From: Defluviitaleaceae bacterium
GTDB lineage: Bacteria > Bacillota > Clostridia > Lachnospirales > WRAX01
Direction: 5' to 3'
Length of the DNA stretch: 18,375 nt
Assembly: GCA_009781815.1 (NCBI GenBank)
Contig: WQVB01000003.1
Coordinates: 1-18,375 of the forward strand
Of the stretch, positions 1 to 7,104 are shown piece by piece. A program made the position numbers and the translations under genes. Below the pieces are notes generated by a model that did not search any database, was not told the DNA's origin, and worked only from the letters and a program-made list of their open reading frames with translations. Positions within the stretch are counted from its first letter, which is position 1. Each line of letters starts with the position of its first letter.

Positions 1-3000
1 AAAGCGGTCTAAAGCCTCCCAAACGGCTGTCAACACTACATCACCGCTTATGGTGATGGTGTTGCCCTCTACAAATATATTGTCATCGGCATCTATCCAG
101 CCTACAAATCTATATTCATTTCTCAAAAGAGTGCCTTGGCCTGCTACAGTTACAGTCGCCCCAAAGGTAGTGTTTACCACCGCTGGCACCGCACCGCCTG
201 TGTGGCCGCTGCTTTGATAGGTTACTGTGTGTGGGTTGGCTTGCCAGCTAGCGTAAACTGTAATATCACCATTTACAACCGTAGCAGGCGTAAACTCATC
301 ACCCGTGCCAGCTCTATTAGAGAACCAACCTAAGAAGGCATGGCCAGTAAAGTATGGCACAGCAGGCATTAAAACATCAAGAGACGAGCCATAATCCACA
401 CTAACTGGTGGTACGTGGTTGGTGTTGTCTGTTGCGTTATGGTTGTTTCTAAAAGTTACATTAAACTGCTGCACCTGCCATATAGCATATAGGGTTACAT
501 CAGATGCTGGCATAGTAAAGCTACCCGATAGGGAGAACTCAGCCGTTGTAGCCGCTGCATCTCTACTCCACCCAAGCAATGTATGCCCTGTTCTAGCTAG
601 GGTGTTAGGGTTAGCCAAAACAGCAACTGTGTCGCCATAGTTATATGGGTTATTAGCCGCAGGCACAGCACCACTTATAGTGCCAAGGTCGCCTGTAGCC
701 CAGTTTGCATCATATGTTACATTAAAGTTGATTGGCGTCCACTCAGCAGTAAGGGTTACATTGCCTGCAATGGTGATTATATCCCCTGCCGCATGCAATG
801 TAGTCGCATTCTCCCTCCACCCAGCAAAGGTATGCCCCGTTCTAACAAGGTCGCCTTCACCCGCAAGGGTTACATCCGCCCCAAAATAGGTGTCAACCAC
901 ACCAGGCACAGTGCCGCCCGTGTTGCTGTTGCCTAGGTAGGTTACTGTATGTGGGTTTGGCGTCCACACCGCATAAAGGGTTACGTTGCCCGCCGCCCCA
1001 CGTGTAAACGTGGCCCCAAGGGCATACACCACAGCACCAGTTGGCTCCGTTGCCCAGCCTGCAATGGTATGGCCATTTCTTGTAAAACCAGCCCCATCGC
1101 TTAAAGTTATATTTACATTAGTGTCTTCAGTTTGAGAAGATATAGTGCCAGAGCCACCATTATTGCTATACAACACCGTAAATTGATCACGGGTTACTTG
1201 AAACACCAACGTTTGGCTTGGCTCATCCCACGTAAGGGCAAAATCTTGATACGCCGCCCCTTGTATAGTATAGTTAGCTGGGATAGCCACTTGGCCAATC
1301 TCCCCAGGGGTTACCGTGCCAGTTGCCGATGTATCTAAATTAACATTAGCATGCTCCGTGTGAATACTGCCCACAAGGGAGTTATCACCAGCACGTCTAA
1401 ACTCCACCAAAACACGCCCCGTGCGTACAAGGCTTACATCAGCCACGGTAAACCCATGCCCCGCCGCCTCTGCATTTAGGGTGATAGTGCTTGTTACGGC
1501 GTTTCGCCCATCAGCCGCCAGGCTAGTGCCTTCAAACACCTCGGTCATACCTGTGGTGGCTGTAAAGGGGTTCATAAAACGCAGGTAATAGTTACCCGCA
1601 GCAAGCCCTGCAAAGCTAAACGTGCCGTCTGCCGCCGTGGTTGTCTCTTGACCTGTAAAGTTTATTGCAGCTGTGCCGCCGCTATAAAGCCTAACCGCAA
1701 CACCTGCAAGTGGTCCATCTGCAACACCCGTGGCCAAAGCTCTATTCACCACACCTGCAATGCTTGCATTGTTCTCCGCCGTGGCTTCGAAGGTCTGCAC
1801 GTCAGACAATACTGGCGTGTTTACCCCAGCACCACCTGTAGCAGCGTTAAAAAACTGCCCAGACGCCACAAAAGAGTTTTGAGCCGTTTGCCCAATATCC
1901 GCCGCATCCATAGTGTCAGGCAGCGCAACCGCCCCTTCAATAACAATCCTAGCCCCTGGCGGCAGCCTCCTAGCTGTGCCTAGGTCAAAGAAGAACGAGC
2001 GTGCCGTCTCCATATTTGTTGCATTTGCCACAGCAAATGTGTTGCCAATAGCACCCATCACAATAGGGTGGTTTGTGTCTGGGTTTGAATTATACTGCTC
2101 AGACACCCATATCTGGCTGCCTGTAAAGGTGCTTGTAATATCCACCCCAGCCACATCATACACCCTAAATGTTAAGCTCTCCAAGCTAGCATCCCATTGA
2201 GATGCCACACTACCTGCACCACTTGCGGTGTTTGTTGTGCCGCTGTTTGGCAACACATTATAAAGACGCACCCCGCCAACAAACTGGTTGCCCGTGTTTA
2301 CAACCTCAAGCTGAAAGCGACCCTCACCGCCAACAGGCACGGTCGATATGCCGCCAAGCTCCCAAGCGTTGCTTGTATGGCTCCAAGTGTTTGCCCTTGC
2401 AAGCATGCCCGCAGAGGTTGCCACGGTATATGTTAAGCTAGCTGTTCTAATACGAAGGTATGGTGCAATGTCGTTATGCCCTGTCCAGTTGTTTACATCA
2501 TCATAAAAGGCGTTAGATGTAGTTGTAAGGCCGCCTGCATCCATTCTTCTAGCCTGATACAATGTATGCTGTGCACCAGCTCCAGAATAAGCTGCCATCC
2601 AAACACGCATGTTTGTGTTGCCTGCTGGTGTGCCTATGGGGGTGTTAACATTAACAACAAATCTAAGCACATCGTTACCAGCACTAGAAGAAGTTTGTGA
2701 TATAGAAACACCTGGTTGCATTTGTAGCCTATATACCCTTTGCCCCGTGCTTTCTATGCCTAAAAAGTCAATTGTCATATTTCCTAGTGATTGACCTTGC
2801 TGATGCCTAACAACTTCTACAGTCTGGGTTGTGTCGATAGACGCATTTTGAGGAACAAACATGAGAAAGCTTGGTTGATCCCACGTTGTGCCTATAGTGC
2901 GAAAATGGGTGTTCGATGTGTTGTTACTGGCTCTCGCCATAAATTCTATAGGTAAAGCTCCACCTGGTGCGATTGCCGTGCCTCCATGGCGTGCCGTTAT

Positions 3001-4863
3001 TGCATCTACCGCAGCATCTACAGCTTCAAAATCCACAACAGGAAAAAACCTCGGGGTGAAGTCATGTTCAAAAGGCTCTACAATACCATCATGGGTTATT
3101 GTTACTCTTTGCAAAATATCCACAAAGCCATCGGCATTTTGCCCTACAAAGCCGCCTGTATGGTCTGTGCCTTGTGCCGAAAAGCCAGCAAAGCGTGTTT
3201 GCACTAAAAATGCTGCACCTGGTGCTAATGCATTTCGTCCGTTGTATTGTGGGCGTATCTCGATTTTGTCGATATATTCGTTTGGTGCAAGGCCTGCTGC
3301 CACATGTGGTCTAAAACCAACACGATCACCTGGGCTAACCCCAGCTGAACCTGGGTGCATAACTTGCGCTTCCCTAGAAGCTCCATATACATCTCTAATG
3401 AAAAAAGTCCATTCAGATTCTACTCGGACGCCACGGTTGCCGACAAACCAATCATGCCTGCTACCATACTGTGCTTTAGTCCCTGTTTCAGCTCCATCAA
3501 CCCCTGGGTTGTTATAAAGGGTGATAACAACATTTTCAAGAGGGAGGTTGTTTTGATTGTTAACGGTGAGGTTGTCGGTAGCTACGTCTCTTGGTGCGTT
3601 AGTACTAGCTAAAAGGTTGGTAGCCCCTGGGTTCCAAGATAGGATTATCTCTCCATTAGGTACGCCACCGCCAGTAAGCGTTATGTTTACCGTTATTGTG
3701 CGGTTAATAGGCACTGGGCTTCCAGTTACCGCATCTTGTAAAAAATAGCTAATAGTTGCATCTATTTGTATAACTTCTCCAGCCGAAAAATGTGCCGAAG
3801 GAAAAGATATTCTTGGTAAAAAGCTGATTGTTGTTGCTGCAAGAATATCTTCAACAGGTATCTCCCAAACTAAATCATCACCAATCATCTGTGCTGGTCT
3901 AGCAGACCCGCTAATTGTGTTGGTTGTGGCGTTTCCTACCTCTGCATTTTCTGGAATGGGAAGGGTAAGTGTAAGTTGCGTTCCCTCCTCAAACTCCCAA
4001 AAACGAGGGTTAGTGTTTGTGAATACTAATGTTCTAGAGTTAACATTGCCAAAAATGCCATCACCCACGGGGATATCCACATTCACGCCGCCGCCATTAA
4101 CTGTCCATACTCTAGGGTCGGTGGTGTTTGACTCTACGTTCACCGCTAAAGCTGTGCTATCTTCACCTTCATTTACAGCCCATGCTTCAAATATGTGTAG
4201 CTCATGGCCTGGGGCTATTGTGCCGTCCCACTCTCTATTAAATTCTATGTTTATAATTATAGTATCTAGCGTTACATTGTTTTCGCCGCCAATAAAAGGT
4301 ATCACCAGCGTGTTTTGCCCGCCAATGCTCTCCACAAATATGCCCGCTTGATCTATATGTTGCTCCCCCGCAGAGGTAAGCTCTACGCTTATACCGCTCA
4401 TAGTTGTGGCAAAAAAGGTGGTTGGGCGGGTTGTGGCGTCATCCTCCAAGGCAATGCGTATCTGGTTGCCGCTTGCATCCCCCGTGCCGTGTATGGCATA
4501 CCTTACCTGCAAGCTAAGGGGCAGCATGTTAGAGTTGTTTGTTGTAAACACTCGGTTTGAGCTTGTAAACAAATCAATCACTATGGCTGCCTCGCCGCTG
4601 CTTGCTGGCACTATCATGCCGTCAAAAGCAGGGGCATATACCAGCTGGCCTTCTTCGCCCAGCTCATCATAATCCACTTCATATTCATAATCATAATCAT
4701 ACTCATAGCCATAATCCGCAACAAGGTAAGCATCATCGCCAGCCTCGTTTGCAAACACGGCATTGCCGCTTATAGCACTAGAGCTTATAGCCATCACAAC
4801 CACTAAAAAAGCAGCTATCACCCTATGCAATATTGTTGTTTGTTTTGTGTACATATTTTTCAT
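1..4863 (-). CDS. Giant secreted surface protein with InlB-type (Listeria-Bacteroides) B-repeats, 3' end beyond the window
   Basis: This frame runs open for 1621 codons from an ATG at 4863 to the left edge; I spot-checked many lines of it and found no in-frame stop. The start follows a perfect AGGAGG (4870-4875) with a 6-base gap. Residues 1-38 are a signal peptide (basic start, hydrophobic VIAAFLVVVMAISSSA, then NAVFA). A Tyr/Asp/Glu tract follows at about residues 48-68. Residues 70-840 are beta-rich and I do not recognise a family. About 845-940 resemble a DUF11-like domain (EVVNTGN...LYNVLP). About 1029-1099 resemble an SdrD/Cna-B domain (SIAGVV...DGTFSFAGLAAGNYYLRF). From about 1226 come five repeats of 65-85 residues with the G-W and (V/L)TLYAxW pattern of InlB B-repeats. 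Such proteins are displayed on the cell surface and act in adhesion or matrix contact. The C-terminal anchor (LPXTG or SLH) is not visible. The ECF sigma gene lies directly upstream. Confidence 0.93.
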   Translation of the reverse strand, partial: MKNMYTKQTTILHRVIAAFLVVVMAISSSAISGNAVFANEAGDDAYLVADYGYEYDYDYEYEVDYDELGEEGQLVYAPAFDGMIVPASSGEAAIVIDLFTSSNRVFTTNNSNMLPLSLQVRYAIHGTGDASGNQIRIALEDDATTRPTTFFATTMSGISVELTSAGEQHIDQAGIFVESIGGQNTLVIPFIGGENNVTLDTIIINIEFNREWDGTIAPGHELHIFEAWAVNEGEDSTALAVNVESNTTDPRVWTVNGGGVNVDIPVGDGIFGNVNSRTLVFTNTNPRFWEFEEGTQLTLTLPIPENAEVGNATTNTISGSARPAQMIGDDLVWEIPVEDILAATTISFLPRISFPSAHFSAGEVIQIDATISYFLQDAVTGSPVPINRTITVNITLTGGGVPNGEIILSWNPGATNLLASTNAPRDVATDNLTVNNQNNLPLENVVITLYNNPGVDGAETGTKAQYGSRHDWFVGNRGVRVESEWTFFIRDVYGASREAQVMHPGSAGVSPGDRVGFRPHVAAGLAPNEYIDKIEIRPQYNGRNALAPGAAFLVQTRFAGFSAQGTDHTGGFVGQNADGFVDILQRVTITHDGIVEPFEHDFTPRFFPVVDFEAVDAAVDAITARHGGTAIAPGGALPIEFMARASNNTSNTHFRTIGTTWDQPSFLMFVPQNASIDTTQTVEVVRHQQGQSLGNMTIDFLGIESTGQRVYRLQMQPGVSISQTSSSAGNDVLRFVVNVNTPIGTPAGNTNMRVWMAAYSGAGAQHTLYQARRMDAGGLTTTSNAFYDDVNNWTGHNDIAPYLRIRTASLTYTVATSAGMLARANTWSHTSNAWELGGISTVPVGGEGRFQLEVVNTGNQFVGGVRLYNVLPNSGTTNTASGAGSVASQWDASLESLTFRVYDVAGVDITSTFTGSQIWVSEQYNSNPDTNHPIVMGAIGNTFAVANATNMETARSFFFDLGTARRLPPGARIVIEGAVALPDTMDAADIGQTAQNSFVASGQFFNAATGGAGVNTPVLSDVQTFEATAENNASIAGVVNRALATGVADGPLAGVAVRLYSGGTAAINFTGQETTTAADGTFSFAGLAAGNYYLRFMNPFTATTGMTEVFEGTSLAADGRNAVTSTITLNAEAAGHGFTVADVSLVRTGRVLVEFRRAGDNSLVGSIHTEHANVNLDTSATGTVTPGEIGQVAIPANYTIQGAAYQDFALTWDEPSQTLVFQVTRDQFTVLYSNNGGSGTISSQTEDTNVNITLSDGAGFTRNGHTIAGWATEPTGAVVYALGATFTRGAAGNVTLYAVWTPNPHTVTYLGNSNTGGTVPGVVDTYFGADVTLAGEGDLVRTGHTFAGWRENATTLHAAGDIITIAGNVTLTAEWTPINFNVTYDANWATGDLGTISGAVPAANNPYNYGDTVAVLANPNTLARTGHTLLGWSRDAAATTAEFSLSGSFTMPASDVTLYAIWQVQQFNVTFRNNHNATDNTNHVPPVSVDYGSSLDVLMPAVPYFTGHAFLGWFSNRAGTGDEFTPATVVNGDITVYASWQANPHTVTYQSSGHTGGAVPAVVNTTFGATVTVAGQGTLLRNEYRFVGWIDADDNIFVEGNTITISGDVVLTAVWEALDRF

Positions 4864-4869
4864 GTATAT

Positions 4870-4875
4870 CCTCCT
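4870..4875 (-). promoter_or_regulatory. Ribosome binding site of the surface protein gene
   Basis: AGGAGG on the minus strand, 6 bases before the ATG at 4863. It fixes the start of the giant surface protein and places the signal peptide at the N-terminus. Confidence 0.85.
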
Positions 4876-4964
4876 AGATTCTGCTTCTACATCTTATTTT
4901 GCTCTAACGAGCTGTTGGTTATTCTTTTTGTTGATTGATCACGAGTTGCCGTTATGCACTCTCT

Positions 4965-5078
4965 CAACGTCGTCTCGCACTCTCCTGCTACCATCATCCC
5001 GCATACCCTCCTGCCGTCATCGCATCCTCTCCTGCCGTCATTCCGTGCCACCCCTAGTCGTCATCCCACACCACCCTG
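4965..5078. repeat. Degenerate tandem CCTGCCGTCATC-type repeats
   Basis: Roughly five imperfect units spaced 19-28 bases apart carry a CCTG..GTCATC core, for example CCTGCCGTCATCGCATC, CCTGCCGTCATTCCGTG and CCTAGTCGTCATCCCAC. The CGTCATCCC core is the outer end of the palindromic elements nearby. The stretch may be a pile of truncated element ends. The 20 bases at 5048-5067 recur exactly at 9876-9895, where they form the edge of a complete element. No gene is seen here. Confidence 0.6.
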
Positions 5079-5216
5079 CGTCATCCCACACCCCTTCCGT
5101 CATCCCGTGCTTGACACGGGATCTAATCGGAGAAGGGCATGCTTGGTTGGGGTTGCACACTATCATACATAGATCCCGTGTCAAGCACGGGATGACGGAA
5201 GGGGTGTGGGATGACG
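5079..5216. repeat. Palindromic element, copy 1 of the CCCGTG-CTTGA type (perfect 46-bp inverted repeat)
   Basis: Arms 5079-5124 and 5171-5216 are exact reverse complements over 46 bases, separated by a 46-base spacer. Each arm carries its own local hairpin ATCCCGTG-CTTGA-CACGGGAT. A second copy of the element lies at 9879-9994 with the same 46-base spacer length. Spacers match at 36 of 46 positions, while the 26-base core of each arm is identical. No reading frame is apparent. The element sits between the sigma factor and the surface protein and could limit read-through, although it lacks a T-run. Confidence 0.9.
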
Positions 5217-5242
5217 GTAGGAGGGGGCAACTGCATCTATTT

Positions 5243-5389
5243 CGTCATTGCGGGCCCTTGGTTGAGCCATGTTTTTGAGCGAAACTTGATCCGCAATCCC
5301 CTTCCTTCCTGAATTATTCCGACTAGGAAGGGGATCCTGAGTCAAGTTTCGCCCGAAAAGAGGGGCTCAACCAAGGGCTCAGGATGACG
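5243..5389. repeat. Composite palindromic element with two unlike hairpin arms and loop inserts
   Basis: The left arm forms the stem ATTGCGG (5247-5253) with CCGCAAT (5291-5297). The right arm forms ATCCTGAG (5334-5341) with CTCAGGAT (5378-5385). The two stems differ in sequence, but both enclose the CTTGA/TCAAG motif plus an insert of about 30 bases (CCTTGGTTGAGCC, T-rich, GCGAAA). The inserts and an AGGAAGGGGAT segment pair across the two arms, so the whole is an imperfect inverted repeat. It lies just downstream of the sigma factor stop codon. Confidence 0.8.
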
Positions 5390-5425
5390 AGTAGGGTGGT
5401 GTGGGGTGGTGAAAAAGTGCAAAGC

Positions 5426-6655
5426 TTACTCCACCACATCTATAGCAATAACTATTTGAGCCAACACAACCCCATATCTATCAATAGCTTGGGCATACAC
5501 CGCATACCTGTTGGACGTGTTAAAATCTACCTTTTCAAGAAAGGCTATGGCCACGGCCACATCCCCCACATATTCGCCCAAAACCGTTACAACCGCATCC
5601 GACAAAACCCGCTGAGCGGTAACCACACTACCTATGGGGTATTGCAAATGAGAGTTTGCCGCTGTGAGCTGTATGGTTTGCTCGCCGCTTGCCATGTATA
5701 CGCCGCCCGCATGCTCAAGGTGATGGTAGCTTGTATATTGGGTGTTTGAGCCTATGGTGGCACTCTCTAAGGTGGTGTTTTGCTGGGTTGCCAAATACAT
5801 CAGGGAGTCATTACTTGCCACACCTTGGCTTGCAAACAAATTGCCGCCCACCAATGTAGCACACAAGGCAGTAGCCACCACAGGTGCTATTTGATACATT
5901 GCATCGGCCGCCCTTGTCATGGCTTTTGATGCAGAGCTTGGTGCTTTGGGGGCTACGGCGTTGGCTTCTGGACATTCTAGCTTTTCCATAAAGCTTTGCC
6001 ACATATCACCGCAAGCCTCTGCTGCAAAAACTTCGCTGGCATTTGCCTGCAAAATTAATGATAATATAGGTATTGGCACAATACACTTCAATCCTTTCTC
6101 GTCAGATTCTAGCTTCTTTTTGAGTATGGCTCTGGCACGAGACAGCCGAGTTTTAACAGTACCTTCGTTGACCTTTAAAGTCTCCGCTATTTGGCTTATC
6201 GAAAGGCCGTTGTAATAAAATAGCATGATGACGAACCTTAAAGGCTCACTTAACTGGTCAATAAGGCTGATTATATAGGCTCGTGTCTCCTGCCTTTCTA
6301 CATATTCTTCGGGGATGAACTCCTCATCGTCATCAGCAATGTCTTGAATATCAAAATCACCCTCATCTTCTGTTTGTGAAGGTTTTTTCTTACCTAAAAT
6401 GCGTAAGCATTGGTTATAAGCAATTTGATTAACATATGCAACAACGGCTTGGCTGTTTTTTATAGAATGTAAGTTTTTGTGTAATGCAGCCATGGTTTCT
6501 TGCAAAACATCCTCAGCATCCTCTTGGTTTTTTACAATACGCAAAGCAAAGTAGTAGACAGACCTTGAAAGCTCTTTGTAAATGCCTTCAAAAGCCCCGT
6601 CATACCCCTGCTTTGCCTGCTCCATCAAATTTGCGATGGCGTTGTAATTTAACAC
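5426..6655 (-). CDS. ECF-type sigma-70 family RNA polymerase sigma factor with C-terminal membrane segment and extracytoplasmic domain
   Basis: The 409-residue protein starts with GTG, preceded by GGGGGA at a 5-base gap. Residues about 15-85 are sigma region 2 (FALRIVKNQEDAEDVLQETM); an acidic linker spans about 93-120; residues about 121-176 are region 4 with the helix-turn-helix LSISQIAETLKVNEGTVKTR. A usual ECF sigma factor ends there, at about 180 residues. This one continues for about 230 more: a hydrophobic patch (CIVPIPILSLILQ, 181-193), a likely membrane helix at about 243-262 (APVVATALCATLVGG), a Ser/Thr/Gln-rich stretch, and a C-terminal beta-domain (about 345-409). The pattern YAVYAQAIDRYG there recalls Ig-like/DUF5011 repeats of surface proteins, which is inference. 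It would bind core RNA polymerase while tethered to the membrane. No separate anti-sigma gene is seen. The surface protein gene lies next downstream. Confidence 0.88.
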   Translation of the reverse strand: MLNYNAIANLMEQAKQGYDGAFEGIYKELSRSVYYFALRIVKNQEDAEDVLQETMAALHKNLHSIKNSQAVVAYVNQIAYNQCLRILGKKKPSQTEDEGDFDIQDIADDDEEFIPEEYVERQETRAYIISLIDQLSEPLRFVIMLFYYNGLSISQIAETLKVNEGTVKTRLSRARAILKKKLESDEKGLKCIVPIPILSLILQANASEVFAAEACGDMWQSFMEKLECPEANAVAPKAPSSASKAMTRAADAMYQIAPVVATALCATLVGGNLFASQGVASNDSLMYLATQQNTTLESATIGSNTQYTSYHHLEHAGGVYMASGEQTIQLTAANSHLQYPIGSVVTAQRVLSDAVVTVLGEYVGDVAVAIAFLEKVDFNTSNRYAVYAQAIDRYGVVLAQIVIAIDVVE

Positions 6656-6768
6656 CCAAATCCCCCGTTCGTAGCCATGAAAAGAATGGCTATATTATGT
6701 AAGAGCATATAACCCATCAAAAGGTTACACGCTTTTTTTGTTTTTTCGATATTTTTTTCAAGCATTAA

Positions 6769-6796
6769 ATTATATCATATTGAGTGATAAAATCAA
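6769..6796 (-). promoter_or_regulatory. Sigma-A-type promoter for the ECF sigma factor gene
   Basis: On the minus strand, TTGATT (6791-6796), a 16-base gap, then TATAAT (6769-6774) with an upstream TG extension. Transcription would begin near 6762 and give a leader of about 105 bases. The position, just below the upstream terminator and with no other gene between, fits a dedicated promoter for the sigma factor. Confidence 0.65.
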
Positions 6797-6825
6797 ACTG
6801 AAAAATTTTAGGATATATTGTAACA

Positions 6826-6861
6826 AAAAACCATCAGCTAATTGCTAGCCTGATGGTTTTT
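6826..6861 (-). terminator. Intrinsic terminator, probably bidirectional
   Basis: A perfect 12-bp stem (6826-6837 with 6850-6861) encloses a 12-base loop that can pair further through CTA/TAG with one bulge. Both strands end in a T-run because the stem begins with A5 and ends with T5. It lies downstream of the amidase gene and just upstream of the sigma factor promoter, so it separates these two transcription units. Confidence 0.8.
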
Positions 6862-6953
6862 GTTGTATCTATATTATACATATCAAGGAGAACTCACATC
6901 ATCCCTATCGTCATCCGTGCTCACATAATTCCAATTCGTCAATCACTCAAGCA

Positions 6954-7049
6954 TGTCATTGCGGACTTGATCCGCAATCTCACTTATACTAATCTGCTAA
7001 AAAGCAACAATTGCAGACCTGGAGATTGCGGATCAAGTCCGCAATGACA
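6954..7049. repeat. Palindromic element of the TGCGGA-CTTGA type (perfect 28-bp inverted repeat)
   Basis: Arms 6954-6981 and 7022-7049 are exact reverse complements around a 40-base spacer. Each arm holds the hairpin ATTGCGGA-CTTGA-TCCGCAAT flanked by GTC and CT. The layout matches the elements at 5079, 9879 and 10129, but the stem sequence differs and is changed on both sides. It lies between the amidase stop codon and the terminator at 6826. The rest of 6863-7104 shows only fragments with GTCATCC and GGATGA motifs and no gene. Confidence 0.88.
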
Positions 7050-7104
7050 AACTGGAGCAATCGTCAAATCAGGATGATGTGAGGAGAGTTAAATCAAAAT
7101 GACT

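Noticed and set aside
2888..3517. Plus-strand open frame of 209 codons
   Set aside because: It lies antisense to the surface protein gene, has no ribosome binding site, and its protein is low in plausible motifs; it is a shadow of the codon bias of the opposite strand.
3917..4351. Plus-strand open frame of 144 codons
   Set aside because: It is antisense to the surface protein gene with no supporting signals.
4965..5216. CRISPR array
   Set aside because: The units are degenerate and unequal, they are themselves palindromic ends of dispersed elements, spacers are not unique and of equal length, and there are no cas genes.
5079..5216. Intrinsic terminator
   Set aside because: The stem is far longer than usual, lacks a following T-run, and the same sequence recurs elsewhere as a dispersed repeat. 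It may affect transcription, but it is better called a repeat element.
4763..5278. Plus-strand frame of 171 codons with a hydrophobic start
   Set aside because: It reads through the reverse of the surface protein signal peptide and then through the palindromic repeats, giving a low-complexity Pro/Ser/His product; not a gene.
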